Source: Porticoccaceae bacterium (GTDB lineage Bacteria > Pseudomonadota > Gammaproteobacteria > Pseudomonadales > Porticoccaceae). From it: DNA of 37,125 nt. Made by a program: the position numbers and the translations under genes. The notes beneath the pieces were generated by a model. It worked only from the letters and a program-made list of their open reading frames with translations, did no database searches and was not told the origin of the DNA. The stretch lies in the NCBI GenBank assembly GCA_029246925.1, contig JAQWMF010000021.1, positions 1 to 37,125 of the forward strand, in the 5' to 3' direction. Within the stretch, counting starts at the first letter, position 1; each line of letters opens with the position of its first letter. Shown piece after piece: positions 15,679 through 24,902 of this stretch.

Positions 15679-16884
15679 TTAAACCATATTACCCATATCC
15701 ATAATTGGCAACATTACCGCCGCTACTACCGACAAGATAATGCCACCCATAAAGATGATAAGCACTGGATTGATTAGCTTTAGAAATACCTCAACCGCAT
15801 TTGCTAAGCGCAGCGAGTAATATTCTGAAACCCGCATTAACATCTTATCTAATTCACTTGAGGCCTCACCACTACCCACCATATGAATCAGGAATCCACT
15901 GCCTACCTGATTTTCTTCTAGCGCTTTCTGTAAGGATACACCTCGGCGCATGCTTTCAGTCACCTGCTCCATTTTACTGCGCATATAAAGATTGCTGACG
16001 ACCGACGAAGATATTTTTAGCGCCGCCAACGCAGGCACCCCGTTACCAAGCAATACGCCCAAACTACGCGACCAATCGGCAACATTAGCCATGGTTGTCC
16101 AACGCCCCAACCCTGGCATTCCCAAAACAATTTGGTGCCAGCGCCTTCTGCGTTCGATATCCCGCAAAAGCCAAGAACAAACTCCACCTAAAATTAACGC
16201 AACTAATAACACAAACAAACCATATTGCTGAGTAAAATCACTGACTGCGATAATAACTTTTGTAATGGTAGGCAATTCGCGATTAGAACTAATAAAAATC
16301 GCGGTTATCTTAGGCACAACCCAGACCATCATCATGGATACCACTAACATTGAGGCGCCGAGAAGTGTCGCTGGATAAATTAACGCCCTTGTGACGGTTT
16401 TTCTATTTTCAGCGCTGGTTTCTATATCTTCAGCTAAACGCATTAAAACGGTATGTAAATGACCACTTTCTTCACCAACGCCAACCCCTGCTAGAACGCT
16501 TTCTGGAATTTTGTAGGGTGAGCGACGCATAGCCTCAGAAAAACTGCGTCCCTCAATAATTTCTGAACGCCAACTTTCAACCATTCTTTTTTGACGATCA
16601 GTTTCGGCTTGCTCAATGGTCATACGCATTGCATCTTCTAGAGGCAAGCCCGACTGAATTAATATAGCCTGCTGCTGCAAAACCAATGAAAGATCAAATT
16701 CATTGACCTTAGAACTTCTTCCAAATCTAGACTTAGAGGGTGATTTTGCAACTTCGGTGAGCTTTGATGGCAGAAGCTTCTTTTCTTTAAGAATACGCCG
16801 AGCATGACGCTCGGAATCTGCAGAGACAACACCATCTACTAATTTTCCGGAAGCATCATAAGCTGCATAATCAAAAGTTGGCAT
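15679..16884 (-). CDS. gspF: Type II secretion inner-membrane platform protein GspF
   Basis: Polytopic inner-membrane protein of 401 residues at the centre of the assembly platform. It opens with the typical MPTFDYAAYDASGKLVDGVV and has two GspF domains, with membrane helices near 170-190, 218-240 and 370-395. The family signature LIQSGLPLEDAM and its second copy LGNGVPALAALKIS are visible, as is GSGEASSELDKMLMRVSEYY. It starts 6 nt after the gspE stop. Confidence 0.96.
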   Translation of the reverse strand: MPTFDYAAYDASGKLVDGVVSADSERHARRILKEKKLLPSKLTEVAKSPSKSRFGRSSKVNEFDLSLVLQQQAILIQSGLPLEDAMRMTIEQAETDRQKRMVESWRSEIIEGRSFSEAMRRSPYKIPESVLAGVGVGEESGHLHTVLMRLAEDIETSAENRKTVTRALIYPATLLGASMLVVSMMMVWVVPKITAIFISSNRELPTITKVIIAVSDFTQQYGLFVLLVALILGGVCSWLLRDIERRRRWHQIVLGMPGLGRWTTMANVADWSRSLGVLLGNGVPALAALKISSSVVSNLYMRSKMEQVTESMRRGVSLQKALEENQVGSGFLIHMVGSGEASSELDKMLMRVSEYYSLRLANAVEVFLKLINPVLIIFMGGIILSVVAAVMLPIMDMGNMV

Positions 16885-16890
16885 AATAGA

Positions 16891-18360
16891 TTAGACGCTC
16901 GTAACTCGTAGAACTTCTTCTACTGTGGTAATCCCTTCACGCACAAGATTAAATCCAGCATCACGAATACTTGGAACCTGCTGTCGAATTGACTGCTCCA
17001 ACTCAATTTCACCCGCATTTTCATGAATGAGAGACTGTAATTCAGCGCTAACAGTGACCAATTCAAACAGGGCTTGGCGACCGAAAAAACCAGTATTGTT
17101 GCACTTTTCACAACCTTGGGATTCAAAAATTGTGGTGCCTTTGGATAAGCTCAATAGATTACAGTGGTACTCGTCAGACGAGACCTCTTTGCGACAATCC
17201 ATACATAGCCTGCGCATCAGTCTCTGAGAAATAATTCCTCTAACAGTGGACGCCAATAAGAAACAATCGACACCCAGATCTTGTAATCTAGTAATTGCCC
17301 CCGCCGCTGTATTGGTGTGCAAGGTAGATAGCACTAAGTGCCCTGTAAGACTAGCTTGAGTTGCAATTTCTGCGGTTTCGCCATCACGGATCTCACCGAT
17401 TAGAATTACATCTGGATCCTGCCGGAGAATAGCCCGCAGTCCGCGAGCAAAGGTCATACCAGCACGAAGATTAATTTGCGTCTGGCTCACGCCCGGAAGA
17501 TCGTATTCCACTGGATCTTCCACCGTCATAATATTGCGTTGCTGACGATCCATTTGCTGTAATGCTGCATACAGCGTTGTGGTTTTACCCGAACCTGTAG
17601 GGCCTGTCACCAAAATAATGCCGTGCGGCCTTGAAATCAGTTGGTCCAATTCTTCTTTGGTCTCTTGCGGCATCCCGAGCTGCTGCGCTTTTAGCTTACC
17701 TGCATCCTTATCTAGCAAGCGCATAACCACTCGCTCTCCATGACTAGACGGCATGGTAGATACACGCAAATCGATATTGCGACCACCAATTAAAACACTC
17801 ATGCGACCATCTTGAGGTAACCGCTTTTCAGCAATATCTAACTTAGACATTACTTTAATTCGCGAGATTAATAATGGCGCAATTTGCACCGATGGCGTCA
17901 AAACAGTTCTTAGCACGCCATCTAGACGAAAACGCACCAACGCTTCTTTTTCATAGGGCTCTATGTGGATATCTGAGGCATTTTCTTTAAGAGACTCTGT
18001 AAGCACTGCATTGAGCAACCTTACGATAGGCGCGTCATCGTTTTCCGCATCTAAAAGATCGCTGACATCTTCTAGGTCAGCTGCCGCAGACTCCATATCG
18101 ACAAAGTCTCTGATATCCTCCATCACTGATTCGGATGTACCTGAACGACCGCTGTAGATTTGACTAAGATGCACATCAAATTCCGCTTCTGCTAAATGAG
18201 TCACCGGCAAATTAACCCGAGTCACGCGACTAACTTCAGTGACTGCCCAAAGCGGCGCCGACGGGCCAACTAGCAGTTGCTCTTGTTCACTATCCACGAT
18301 AACTCGATTAATTCGAGCAAATTCGAAAGGCAATAATTTTAGCGCCTGCTGTTCCAACAT
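16891..18360 (-). CDS. gspE: Type II secretion ATPase GspE
   Basis: Cytoplasmic hexameric ATPase that drives pseudopilus assembly; 489 residues from the chosen start. It has an N-terminal GspL-binding region, Walker A GPTGSGKTT at about 252-260, an Asp box region (ASDIHIEPYEKEALVRFRLDGVL), Walker B ILIGEIRDGETA, and a zinc-binding tetracysteine (C-x2-C near 384-387 and C-x2-C near 416-419). I chose ATG 18360 (MLEQQALKLLPFEFAR) because AGGAT lies 5-6 nt upstream; a longer frame to 18432 adds 24 residues unlike the family. First gene of the gspEFGHIJKLMCDAB operon. Confidence 0.96.
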   Translation of the reverse strand: MLEQQALKLLPFEFARINRVIVDSEQEQLLVGPSAPLWAVTEVSRVTRVNLPVTHLAEAEFDVHLSQIYSGRSGTSESVMEDIRDFVDMESAAADLEDVSDLLDAENDDAPIVRLLNAVLTESLKENASDIHIEPYEKEALVRFRLDGVLRTVLTPSVQIAPLLISRIKVMSKLDIAEKRLPQDGRMSVLIGGRNIDLRVSTMPSSHGERVVMRLLDKDAGKLKAQQLGMPQETKEELDQLISRPHGIILVTGPTGSGKTTTLYAALQQMDRQQRNIMTVEDPVEYDLPGVSQTQINLRAGMTFARGLRAILRQDPDVILIGEIRDGETAEIATQASLTGHLVLSTLHTNTAAGAITRLQDLGVDCFLLASTVRGIISQRLMRRLCMDCRKEVSSDEYHCNLLSLSKGTTIFESQGCEKCNNTGFFGRQALFELVTVSAELQSLIHENAGEIELEQSIRQQVPSIRDAGFNLVREGITTVEEVLRVTSV

Positions 18361-18440
18361 AAATCCTACTCTGAAAATTACTTTAACTAGCCATAGTTTA
18401 ACAATAAACTCTAGCCAAACCTTACCATACACTTATCTAA

Positions 18441-18446
18441 AGTATA
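18441..18446 (-). promoter_or_regulatory. Candidate -10 element for the gsp operon
   Basis: TATACT on the minus strand lies 81 bp before the gspE start, in the 186-bp gap after the DUF1820 gene. The region 17 nt upstream (GTTATT) is a poor -35, so an activator may be needed. The gap is AT-rich and holds no clear terminator for the DUF1820 gene. Confidence 0.3.
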
Positions 18447-18546
18447 CACCGCAGTTAATGTTTAATAACCTATTTAAATACCGCATCAACGATTATTTAT
18501 TAATAAAAAATTTTTCGCTATCAAATTATTTAGTATGCGGGCAATT

Positions 18547-18885
18547 TTATTCTTTTACTGGCTTAACACCCGCCACGCTGGGAAAGGGAAATGGGCTAAT
18601 ATTTCCACCCTTGGGGGCTTCTGATATCTTGCAAGTGCCTTCCTTTTCAACCTCATCAATTCTCACAACGGACTGCATCGGAATAAAGCTACGCTTTATT
18701 GATGAAAACTCGCTCTTTAATTTTTCTTCGGCTGGATCAACAATCATTTTTGACCGCTCTCCAAAAACAAATTGCTCTACCTCTAGGAAACCCCATAGCT
18801 CACTTTGAAACACATGCCTTGCATATATTTCATAAACCTGTCCCTGATTAAAGAAAGTAATTCTGTAAATAGGCTCATTAATCAT
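18547..18885 (-). CDS. DUF1820 family protein
   Basis: Conserved small protein of 112 residues with no established function. It matches the DUF1820 pattern: IYRITFFNQGQVYEIYARHV, LWGFLEVEQFVFGE, VDPAEEKLKSEF, then RSFIPMQSVVRIDEVEKEGTCKI and a flexible Gly/Pro-rich C terminus. I used ATG 18885 because family conservation begins there; the longer frame to 18981 would run through the divergent miaB promoter. It faces away from miaB across a short shared promoter region, as in pseudomonads. No signal peptide or membrane helix is visible, so it is presumably cytoplasmic. Confidence 0.85.
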   Translation of the reverse strand: MINEPIYRITFFNQGQVYEIYARHVFQSELWGFLEVEQFVFGERSKMIVDPAEEKLKSEFSSIKRSFIPMQSVVRIDEVEKEGTCKISEAPKGGNISPFPFPSVAGVKPVKE

Positions 18886-18949
18886 TAAAATCACACGTAT
18901 ATCGTTAAAAAAATGGCGGCAATCATACCACAAATCATACGGGATAATA

Positions 18950-18977
18950 TTGCCAATTAATGTCGTAAAGCTATAAT
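18950..18977 (+). promoter_or_regulatory. Probable sigma-70 promoter of miaB
   Basis: TTGCCA (18950-18955, 5 of 6 match to the -35) is followed after 16 nt by a perfect TATAAT (18972-18977). It points at miaB, whose ATG is 40 nt downstream. This is the strongest sigma-70 promoter in the window by eye. Confidence 0.75.
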
Positions 18978-19017
18978 GCACGTCTCTTATTAATCAATCA
19001 CTTAAAGCGTTTCACCA

Positions 19018-20355
19018 ATGGCAACTGACTCTGTTAAAAAACTGCATATTGTGACCCATGGCTGTCAGATGAATGAATACGATTCATCGCGCATGGCAGA
19101 TTTATTGGGCGAAAGCCACAATATGGTAGCTACAGAAAATGCGGATGAAGCGGATGTATTACTGCTAAACACCTGCTCAATTCGTGAAAAAGCACAGGAA
19201 AAAGTATTCCATCAACTAGGGCGCTGGAGAAAACTAAAAGAGAAAAACCCTGATCTGGTTATTGGTGTAGGCGGCTGCGTAGCCAGCCAAGAGGGCGAGG
19301 CTATCGCCAAGCGCGCGCCTTTTGTCGACGTTATTTTTGGCCCGCAAACGCTACATCGCTTGCCCGAAATGATTGAAACACAAAAGCAGGATGGCACTGT
19401 AGCAGTTGATATTAGTTTTCCTGAAATAGAAAAATTTGATCGTTTACCGACACCTGAGGCAGATGGCGTCAGCGCCTTTGTTTCCATTATGGAAGGCTGT
19501 TCTAAATACTGCACATTTTGTGTGGTGCCGTACACTCGTGGCGAAGAAGTTAGTCGCCCGCTAGCAGATGTTCTATCTGAAATTAGCGCACTTGCTCAAC
19601 AGGGTGTTAGGGAGATTAATCTGTTAGGCCAGAATGTTAATGCCTATAGAGGCGATATGCCTGATGGGTCAATCTGTGATTTGGCCGAACTTATCACCTA
19701 TGCAGCTGACGTTGAGGGCATTGACCGTATTCGCTTCACCACGTCACACCCAGTAGAATTTTCCGATGCCTTAATTGATGTCTACGCAAAAGTGCCGGAA
19801 CTAGTTAGCCATTTGCATCTTCCCGTTCAAAGTGGCTCAGATAAAATTTTAATGGCCATGAAACGTGGGCATACCGCCATTGAGTACAAATCAAAAATAC
19901 GTCGCCTTCGCGCAATACGCCCCGATATAAGCATTTCTTCAGATTTTATTATTGGCTTTCCGGGTGAAACGGAAGCAGATTTTGCCGCCACCATGAAACT
20001 TATTGAGGATATTGGCTTTGATACCTCATTTAGTTTTGTCTATAGCGCTCGACCAGGTACTCCAGCGGCAGACCTTCCTGATACTGAAGATGAAAACATC
20101 AAAAAACAGCGACTTAAAATTCTTCAAGATCGAATCCTTCAGCATGCCTTCGAAATCAGTCGCCGCATGGTTGGAACTAAGCAGTCCCTGCTGGTAACCG
20201 GAGTGTCCAAGAAAGATCCAGGCCAGCTTCAAGGGCGCACCGAAAATAATCGCGTAGTTAACTTCTCAACTGATAACCATGCGCTAATAGGGCAGTTTGT
20301 AAAGGCTGAAATAACAGAAGCATTGCCTAACAGCCTGCGCGGCACCCTCTGTTAA
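19018..20355 (+). CDS. miaB: tRNA-2-methylthio-N6-dimethylallyladenosine synthase MiaB
   Basis: Radical SAM methylthiotransferase of 445 residues that converts i6A37 to ms2i6A37 in tRNAs reading UNN codons. The N-terminal UPF0004 domain has auxiliary [4Fe-4S] cysteines C16, C53 and C87 ([25 protein letters not shown]). The radical SAM motif is C161-x3-C165-x2-C168 (CSKYCTFC), and a TRAM domain ends the protein (about 375-440). All key cysteines are present. It starts a cluster with ybeZ, ybeY, corC and lnt; a 124-bp gap before ybeZ suggests a separate promoter there. Confidence 0.97.
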   Translation: MATDSVKKLHIVTHGCQMNEYDSSRMADLLGESHNMVATENADEADVLLLNTCSIREKAQEKVFHQLGRWRKLKEKNPDLVIGVGGCVASQEGEAIAKRAPFVDVIFGPQTLHRLPEMIETQKQDGTVAVDISFPEIEKFDRLPTPEADGVSAFVSIMEGCSKYCTFCVVPYTRGEEVSRPLADVLSEISALAQQGVREINLLGQNVNAYRGDMPDGSICDLAELITYAADVEGIDRIRFTTSHPVEFSDALIDVYAKVPELVSHLHLPVQSGSDKILMAMKRGHTAIEYKSKIRRLRAIRPDISISSDFIIGFPGETEADFAATMKLIEDIGFDTSFSFVYSARPGTPAADLPDTEDENIKKQRLKILQDRILQHAFEISRRMVGTKQSLLVTGVSKKDPGQLQGRTENNRVVNFSTDNHALIGQFVKAEITEALPNSLRGTLC

Positions 20356-20413
20356 TTTTTGCAGACCGAAAAACATTTTCAGTGATCAGGTGAACAATTA
20401 GTCATAAAAAGTA

Positions 20414-20443
20414 TTTACCCTGAGATTATTTTCGCGCTATGCT
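20414..20443 (+). promoter_or_regulatory. Candidate promoter of ybeZ-ybeY-corC-lnt
   Basis: TTTACC (20414-20419) and TATGCT (20438-20443) are 18 nt apart in the miaB-ybeZ gap, upstream of the GTG start at 20480. The match is moderate. No terminator is evident after miaB, so read-through is also possible. Confidence 0.4.
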
Positions 20444-20479
20444 AGCCCTATCTACTTTTTAGAGGTATAGAAATAACTA

Positions 20480-21484
20480 GTGAATCGACTGGAATCACTA
20501 TCATCCGCTCACAGCATTAACCTCGAGCCCAATGACGCGCATCGCCTTGCCTCTCTTTGCGGTCAATTTGATGAGAATCTGCGCCTGATTGAACAGCGAC
20601 TAGGTGTTGAGATTCGCTCGCGTGATAATTTCTTTGCTATCTATGGCGAACCTAAAGCCTGCCAACATGCACTAGATATTTTATTTAACCTCTATCAACA
20701 GACCGCTCATTATCCAGAATTACCTATTGAAGAAGTTCATCTCAACCTCCGACAATCTGAGAGAGAAAAACCTATGACCCAAAACGCTAGCACTATCGAA
20801 TCATCAAACAATATTGAAAATTTTTCGGTAATTAGAACCAAGAAAGGCAATATTAAGCCTCGAGGGTTAAATCAACAGCGTTACGTAAGAGCCATTCAAA
20901 CTCACGATATTAATTTTGGCATTGGCCCTGCAGGTACTGGGAAAACATACCTTGCAGTAGCCTGTGCTGTAGAAGCATTGTTGCGCGATGAAGTGGAGCG
21001 CATTCTCTTAGTTAGACCTGCCGTTGAGGCCGGCGAACGACTGGGCTTTCTTCCTGGAGATTTGGCGCAAAAAGTAGACCCCTATCTCCGCCCTTTATAC
21101 GATGCTCTTCATGAAATGCTTGGATTTGAGGCCGTCGCTAAATTACAGGAGCGCGGAGTGATAGAGGTTGCGCCGCTAGCTTATATGCGAGGTAGGACTT
21201 TAAATTCGGCTTATATTATTCTGGACGAAAGCCAAAATACGACGCGTGAACAAATGAAAATGTTCCTGACAAGAATCGGTTTTGGCTCTACGGCTGTAAT
21301 CACGGGGGACTGCTCTCAAATTGACCTTCCTAAAGGGGTAAGCTCAGGATTGGTTCACGCTCAAGAAGTTTTAAAATCAGTTGAAGATATAAGCTTTACT
21401 GATTTTATCTCTAGAGATGTGGTACGCCATCCGGTGGTTCAAAGCATTGTTGACGCCTACGATGACCACGAAGCCAAATCCTAA
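20480..21484 (+). CDS. ybeZ: PhoH-like ATPase YbeZ
   Basis: PhoH-family protein of 334 residues. YbeZ is an NTPase/helicase-like partner of the endoribonuclease YbeY in rRNA maturation and ribosome quality control. There is a KH-like N-terminal segment (about 30-75), then the PhoH domain with Walker A GPAGTGKT at 149-156, VRPAVEAGERLGFLPG, and Walker B AYIILDESQN at about 244-253. It begins with GTG 20480; a stop codon is in frame just upstream. The nearest SD-like AGAGG is about 14 nt away, so initiation may be weak. ybeY follows 17 nt downstream. Confidence 0.95.
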   Translation: MNRLESLSSAHSINLEPNDAHRLASLCGQFDENLRLIEQRLGVEIRSRDNFFAIYGEPKACQHALDILFNLYQQTAHYPELPIEEVHLNLRQSEREKPMTQNASTIESSNNIENFSVIRTKKGNIKPRGLNQQRYVRAIQTHDINFGIGPAGTGKTYLAVACAVEALLRDEVERILLVRPAVEAGERLGFLPGDLAQKVDPYLRPLYDALHEMLGFEAVAKLQERGVIEVAPLAYMRGRTLNSAYIILDESQNTTREQMKMFLTRIGFGSTAVITGDCSQIDLPKGVSSGLVHAQEVLKSVEDISFTDFISRDVVRHPVVQSIVDAYDDHEAKS

Positions 21485-21501
21485 TACATAAAACTACCAT
21501 A

Positions 21502-21957
21502 ATGACTATTATATTAGATATTCAGATGGCTTCATCATCTGAAGATGCGCCAGACGAACAGAGTATCAAGCGCTGGGTAAGCGTTGCTGTAGGCTCTAAA
21601 ACTGGGGATACCGAGCTAAGTGTTCGTATTGTAGACGAGCAAGAAGGTCAGGCACTCAATGAAAAATACCGCGGCGCCAATGGTCCAACCAATGTGCTTT
21701 CATTCCCATTTGATGCACAAATTCCAGAACCCCTTCCACTCATTGGCGATATAGTTATCTGTGCACCAGTTGTCGCCAGAGAGGCTAAACAACAGAATAA
21801 AGATCTCAAAGCACATTGGGCTCACATGATTATCCATGGTGTGCTACATTTGCTAGGCTATGATCATCAAAATGATTCAGAAGCGGTAATTATGGAAACG
21901 CTTGAAACGGACATTATGCAAAATTTGGGGTTTCCCCCACCCTATGCATACCAATAA
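21502..21957 (+). CDS. ybeY: Endoribonuclease YbeY
   Basis: Single-strand-specific metallo-endoribonuclease of 151 residues needed for 16S rRNA 3'-end maturation and 70S quality control. The zinc site HGVLHLLGYDH supplies H112, H116 and H122, and the upstream signature GPTNVLSFPFD is intact. It lies between ybeZ and corC, the conserved arrangement for these partners. The SD is weak. Confidence 0.97.
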   Translation: MTIILDIQMASSSEDAPDEQSIKRWVSVAVGSKTGDTELSVRIVDEQEGQALNEKYRGANGPTNVLSFPFDAQIPEPLPLIGDIVICAPVVAREAKQQNKDLKAHWAHMIIHGVLHLLGYDHQNDSEAVIMETLETDIMQNLGFPPPYAYQ

Positions 21958-21967
21958 GAATAGAATA

Positions 21968-22810
21968 ATGAACGACGAAACAGACAAAGCGCAGCAGGAT
22001 AAAACACTTCTACAAAAACTGTGGGAAACGTTCTCGCCTGCACCATCAAATAGTGATGATGTTATCGAAATTTTGCGCGATGCTGAGGATCAAGCAATTA
22101 TTGACCCTGGCGCGCTGCAAATTATGGAGGGCGCTTTAAAAGTGTCCGACCTTCAGGCGCGCGAAATCATGGTTCCAAAATCACAGATGATGGTGATTGA
22201 AGAAGATTTTACACTGGAGCAAATTTTACAGGTTGTTATTCAATCACAACATTCCCGCTTTCCAGTTATTGGCGAATCCTCCGATGATATTAAAGGCATT
22301 TTGTTAGCCAAAGAATTATTGCCACTGGTTTTATCTGGCAAAGAATCCTTTGAGCTCCAGCGCATGCTTCGACCAGCCACTATTATTCCTGAAAGTAAAC
22401 GGCTGAATGTGTTGCTTCAAGAGTTTCGCGAGCAACGCTACCATATGGCGATTATCGTAGATGAGTATGGCGGGGTATCCGGCCTACTGACTATTGAGGA
22501 TGTATTAGAAGAAATCGTTGGTGAAATCGAAGATGAAACTGATGAGCATGAGGCAGAACAAATCATACAGATATCGGACAACTGTTATAGCGTTGAGGCC
22601 ATTACTACCATCGATGACTTTAATGAATTCTTTGATGTCGGGTTTCCCGATGATGAATTCGACACCGTTGGCGGGCTTGTTGTTAGCGCCTTTGGCCATC
22701 TGCCTAGTATTGCTGAAAATACCCAAATATCTCAGTTCGATTTCAAGGTTCTGAACTGTGATAATCGTAAAATTACACTGCTTGAAGTTACTAAAGAACC
22801 TCAAGCCTAG
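21968..22810 (+). CDS. corC: CBS-domain protein CorC/YbeX
   Basis: Cytoplasmic CBS-domain protein of 280 residues, named for cobalt/magnesium efflux and more recently linked with ribosome metabolism through the YbeZ-YbeY cluster. It has LQAREIMVPKSQMMVIEED at the start of the CBS pair (about 60-190) and a CorC/HlyC C-terminal domain (about 195-278, with FDTVGGLVV and FGHLP). There are no membrane helices, which separates it from the CNNM-type membrane CorC proteins. I chose ATG 21968, 10 nt after the ybeY stop; the longer frame would overlap ybeY by 56 nt. lnt follows 9 nt later. Confidence 0.92.
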   Translation: MNDETDKAQQDKTLLQKLWETFSPAPSNSDDVIEILRDAEDQAIIDPGALQIMEGALKVSDLQAREIMVPKSQMMVIEEDFTLEQILQVVIQSQHSRFPVIGESSDDIKGILLAKELLPLVLSGKESFELQRMLRPATIIPESKRLNVLLQEFREQRYHMAIIVDEYGGVSGLLTIEDVLEEIVGEIEDETDEHEAEQIIQISDNCYSVEAITTIDDFNEFFDVGFPDDEFDTVGGLVVSAFGHLPSIAENTQISQFDFKVLNCDNRKITLLEVTKEPQA

Positions 22811-22819
22811 ATCGCTAAT

Positions 22820-24307
22820 ATGCGCCCTAATTCGCTTTTAATTTATACAGGTTTACTTTTAGCAGGGGCATTATTTCCTTTATCTCTGGCGCCTTTTTCT
22901 TATTGGCTCGCCGCCATTATTAGCATGGCGGCGCTCTTTGCCAGCCTTCCTGATCAAACGGCAAAAGAGTCATTTAAGCGAGCCGCAATTTTTGGTTTTG
23001 GCATGTTCGGCGCTGGCGTCAGCTGGGTTTTTGTCAGCATGTATTCCTTTGGTGATGTTTCCTTTTTATTCGCCCTGATTGGCACCCTTTTATTTTGCGC
23101 ATTAAATGCCAGTGTTTTTGCCTTGCCTTTTATGCTTTGCACATTAATACCAGAAAGAAAGGCGCTATGGCTTATCGCATTACCTGCACTATGGGTTATT
23201 AGCGAATGGTGTAGAAGCTGGGTTTTAACGGGCTTTCCTTGGCTCTATGCAGGCTATAGCCATACCGATACATGGCTTAGCGGCTGGGCTCCTATTGGCG
23301 GCGTTCTTCTGCTTAGCTATTTTATTGGCCTTGTGGCAGTCGTGCTAGCCCAATTTCGCTGGCAGAAGGATCATCGCGCGCAATTGCTAGGGAGCATCTT
23401 AATATTAGCGATTTTTTCAAGCGGCTTAGCACTGCAGAAAATCAACTGGACCCAGCCTTTAGAAAAGGCCGTTTCTGTAGCGCTAATCCAGCCCAATGTG
23501 GATCAGAGTGACAAATGGTCACTGTCTATGCGTAGCCAAATTATCCATAATCTATTGGCACAAACGCAACCCTATTGGGGAGCGCAAATCATAATATGGC
23601 CGGAAGGCGCAATTCCCGTAATTTACACTCAAATTGCCGATTTTCTGGATACTATTCATCAACAAGCTTTAGAACACCAAACAGCTTTGATTGCCGGACT
23701 GCCTTCTAACACCAAACCCGAAGGGCCTTACTATAATTCAATGCTTGCATTGGGAGTGGGCGATGGCAAATACAATAAAACACGATTAGTGCCTTTTGGC
23801 GAATATGTACCTTTAGAGACATTGATTCGCGGCCTCAATAACTTCTTTGACCTACCTATGTCATCATTTTCACTAGGCAGTCAACATCAAACACCACTGA
23901 TGGCTGCAGGACTCAATATTTCAACTGCAATCTGTTATGAGATAGCCTACCCAGATCTAGTTGCCAAAAATACCCGTAACACCCATATAATTTTAACCGT
24001 AAGTAACGATGCCTGGTTCGGAGATTCAATTGCGCCACATCAGCATATGCAAATGGCAAGAATGCGCGCTATTGAAAACGCTAAACCTGTGATGCGCGCC
24101 ACAAATAACGGTATAACTGCACTGGTTGATCATCAAGGAAAAATTTACCAGCAATTAAACCAATACACGGACAGCGTGTTAGCGGGTGACGTCATTCCCC
24201 ACTCAGGGGATACTCCCTTCTCTAAATTTGCAAGCTGGCCAATCGTGATTTTTAGCCTTTTGGTCATATTATTGCTTGCCGTGAACCGGTTACTTAGAAA
24301 ATTTTAG
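22820..24307 (+). CDS. lnt: Apolipoprotein N-acyltransferase Lnt
   Basis: Inner-membrane enzyme of 495 residues that adds the third acyl chain to lipoproteins. About seven membrane helices precede a periplasmic nitrilase domain. The catalytic triad is visible as E262 (IIIWPEGAIPV), K320 (YNKTRLVPFGEYVP) and C372 (STAICYE). The following VSNDAWFGDS and HQHMQMARMRAIE blocks are typical. It belongs to the ybeZ-ybeY-corC-lnt cluster. It serves lipoproteins such as LptE, encoded further downstream. Confidence 0.97.
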   Translation: MRPNSLLIYTGLLLAGALFPLSLAPFSYWLAAIISMAALFASLPDQTAKESFKRAAIFGFGMFGAGVSWVFVSMYSFGDVSFLFALIGTLLFCALNASVFALPFMLCTLIPERKALWLIALPALWVISEWCRSWVLTGFPWLYAGYSHTDTWLSGWAPIGGVLLLSYFIGLVAVVLAQFRWQKDHRAQLLGSILILAIFSSGLALQKINWTQPLEKAVSVALIQPNVDQSDKWSLSMRSQIIHNLLAQTQPYWGAQIIIWPEGAIPVIYTQIADFLDTIHQQALEHQTALIAGLPSNTKPEGPYYNSMLALGVGDGKYNKTRLVPFGEYVPLETLIRGLNNFFDLPMSSFSLGSQHQTPLMAAGLNISTAICYEIAYPDLVAKNTRNTHIILTVSNDAWFGDSIAPHQHMQMARMRAIENAKPVMRATNNGITALVDHQGKIYQQLNQYTDSVLAGDVIPHSGDTPFSKFASWPIVIFSLLVILLLAVNRLLRKF

Positions 24308-24317
24308 GAGATGCAAA

Positions 24318-24854
24318 ATGAAATTTATCACTATAGGAATAGCCGCACTTGCAATACTTGCATCAGGTGCCTCTTTTTCATTGGACGTTGGCGATGTGGC
24401 ACCCAACTTCTCTTTGCAAGCATCCGATGGAAATACCTACAGCCTAGAGCAATTTAAAGGTAAGCAGGCGATTGTAATGGCTTGGTATCCCCGCGCCTTT
24501 ACCTCGGGTTGCACCATTGAATGTAAATCATTAGCCGAAAATGGTTATCTACTTAAACAATTTGATATCTCTTACTTTATGGCTAGCGTAGATCCTTTGG
24601 AAAAAAATATTGCCTTTGCGGAATCCACTAAAGCAGACTTTCCATTACTGAGTGACCCAAGTAAACAAGTCGCCAAAGCATACGATGTGTTAACGCTTAA
24701 TCTTTTTTCAAAAAGGCATACCATCTACATTAGCAAGGAAGGAAAAATCCTTATGGTTGATCGAGATATCAACGCAGCAACTTCTGCGCAGGATATAGCG
24801 GCTAATTTGGAAAAATTGGGCGTCTCTAAAATTGCCCTATCATCTAACAAATAA
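24318..24854 (+). CDS. Exported peroxiredoxin, BCP/PrxQ-like
   Basis: Thiol peroxidase of 178 residues in the AhpC/TSA-BCP group that reduces peroxides. An N-terminal hydrophobic segment (about 1-20) looks like a Sec signal peptide, so it probably acts in the periplasm. The peroxidatic motif P58-x3-T62-x2-C65 is intact. A second cysteine, C69, lies only four residues on, whereas E. coli Bcp has its resolving cysteine five residues after the first. A good SD (AGGAG, 8 nt) precedes the ATG. It is 10 nt after lnt, so probably co-transcribed. The electron donor is unknown; nothing nearby suggests one. Confidence 0.85.
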   Translation: MKFITIGIAALAILASGASFSLDVGDVAPNFSLQASDGNTYSLEQFKGKQAIVMAWYPRAFTSGCTIECKSLAENGYLLKQFDISYFMASVDPLEKNIAFAESTKADFPLLSDPSKQVAKAYDVLTLNLFSKRHTIYISKEGKILMVDRDINAATSAQDIAANLEKLGVSKIALSSNK

Positions 24855-24902
24855 CACTTAAAGCTTACAAAATCGTTTCGCTTTACTTAATCGCTGTTAG
24901 AG

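Noticed and set aside
18361-18432. Upstream extension of gspE
   Set aside because: The added hydrophobic residues do not resemble GspE, and ATG 18360 has a well-spaced AGGAT.
18239-18808. Plus-strand open frame of 189 codons
   Set aside because: It runs antisense through the start of gspE and the DUF1820 gene, and its translation shows no domain-like pattern.
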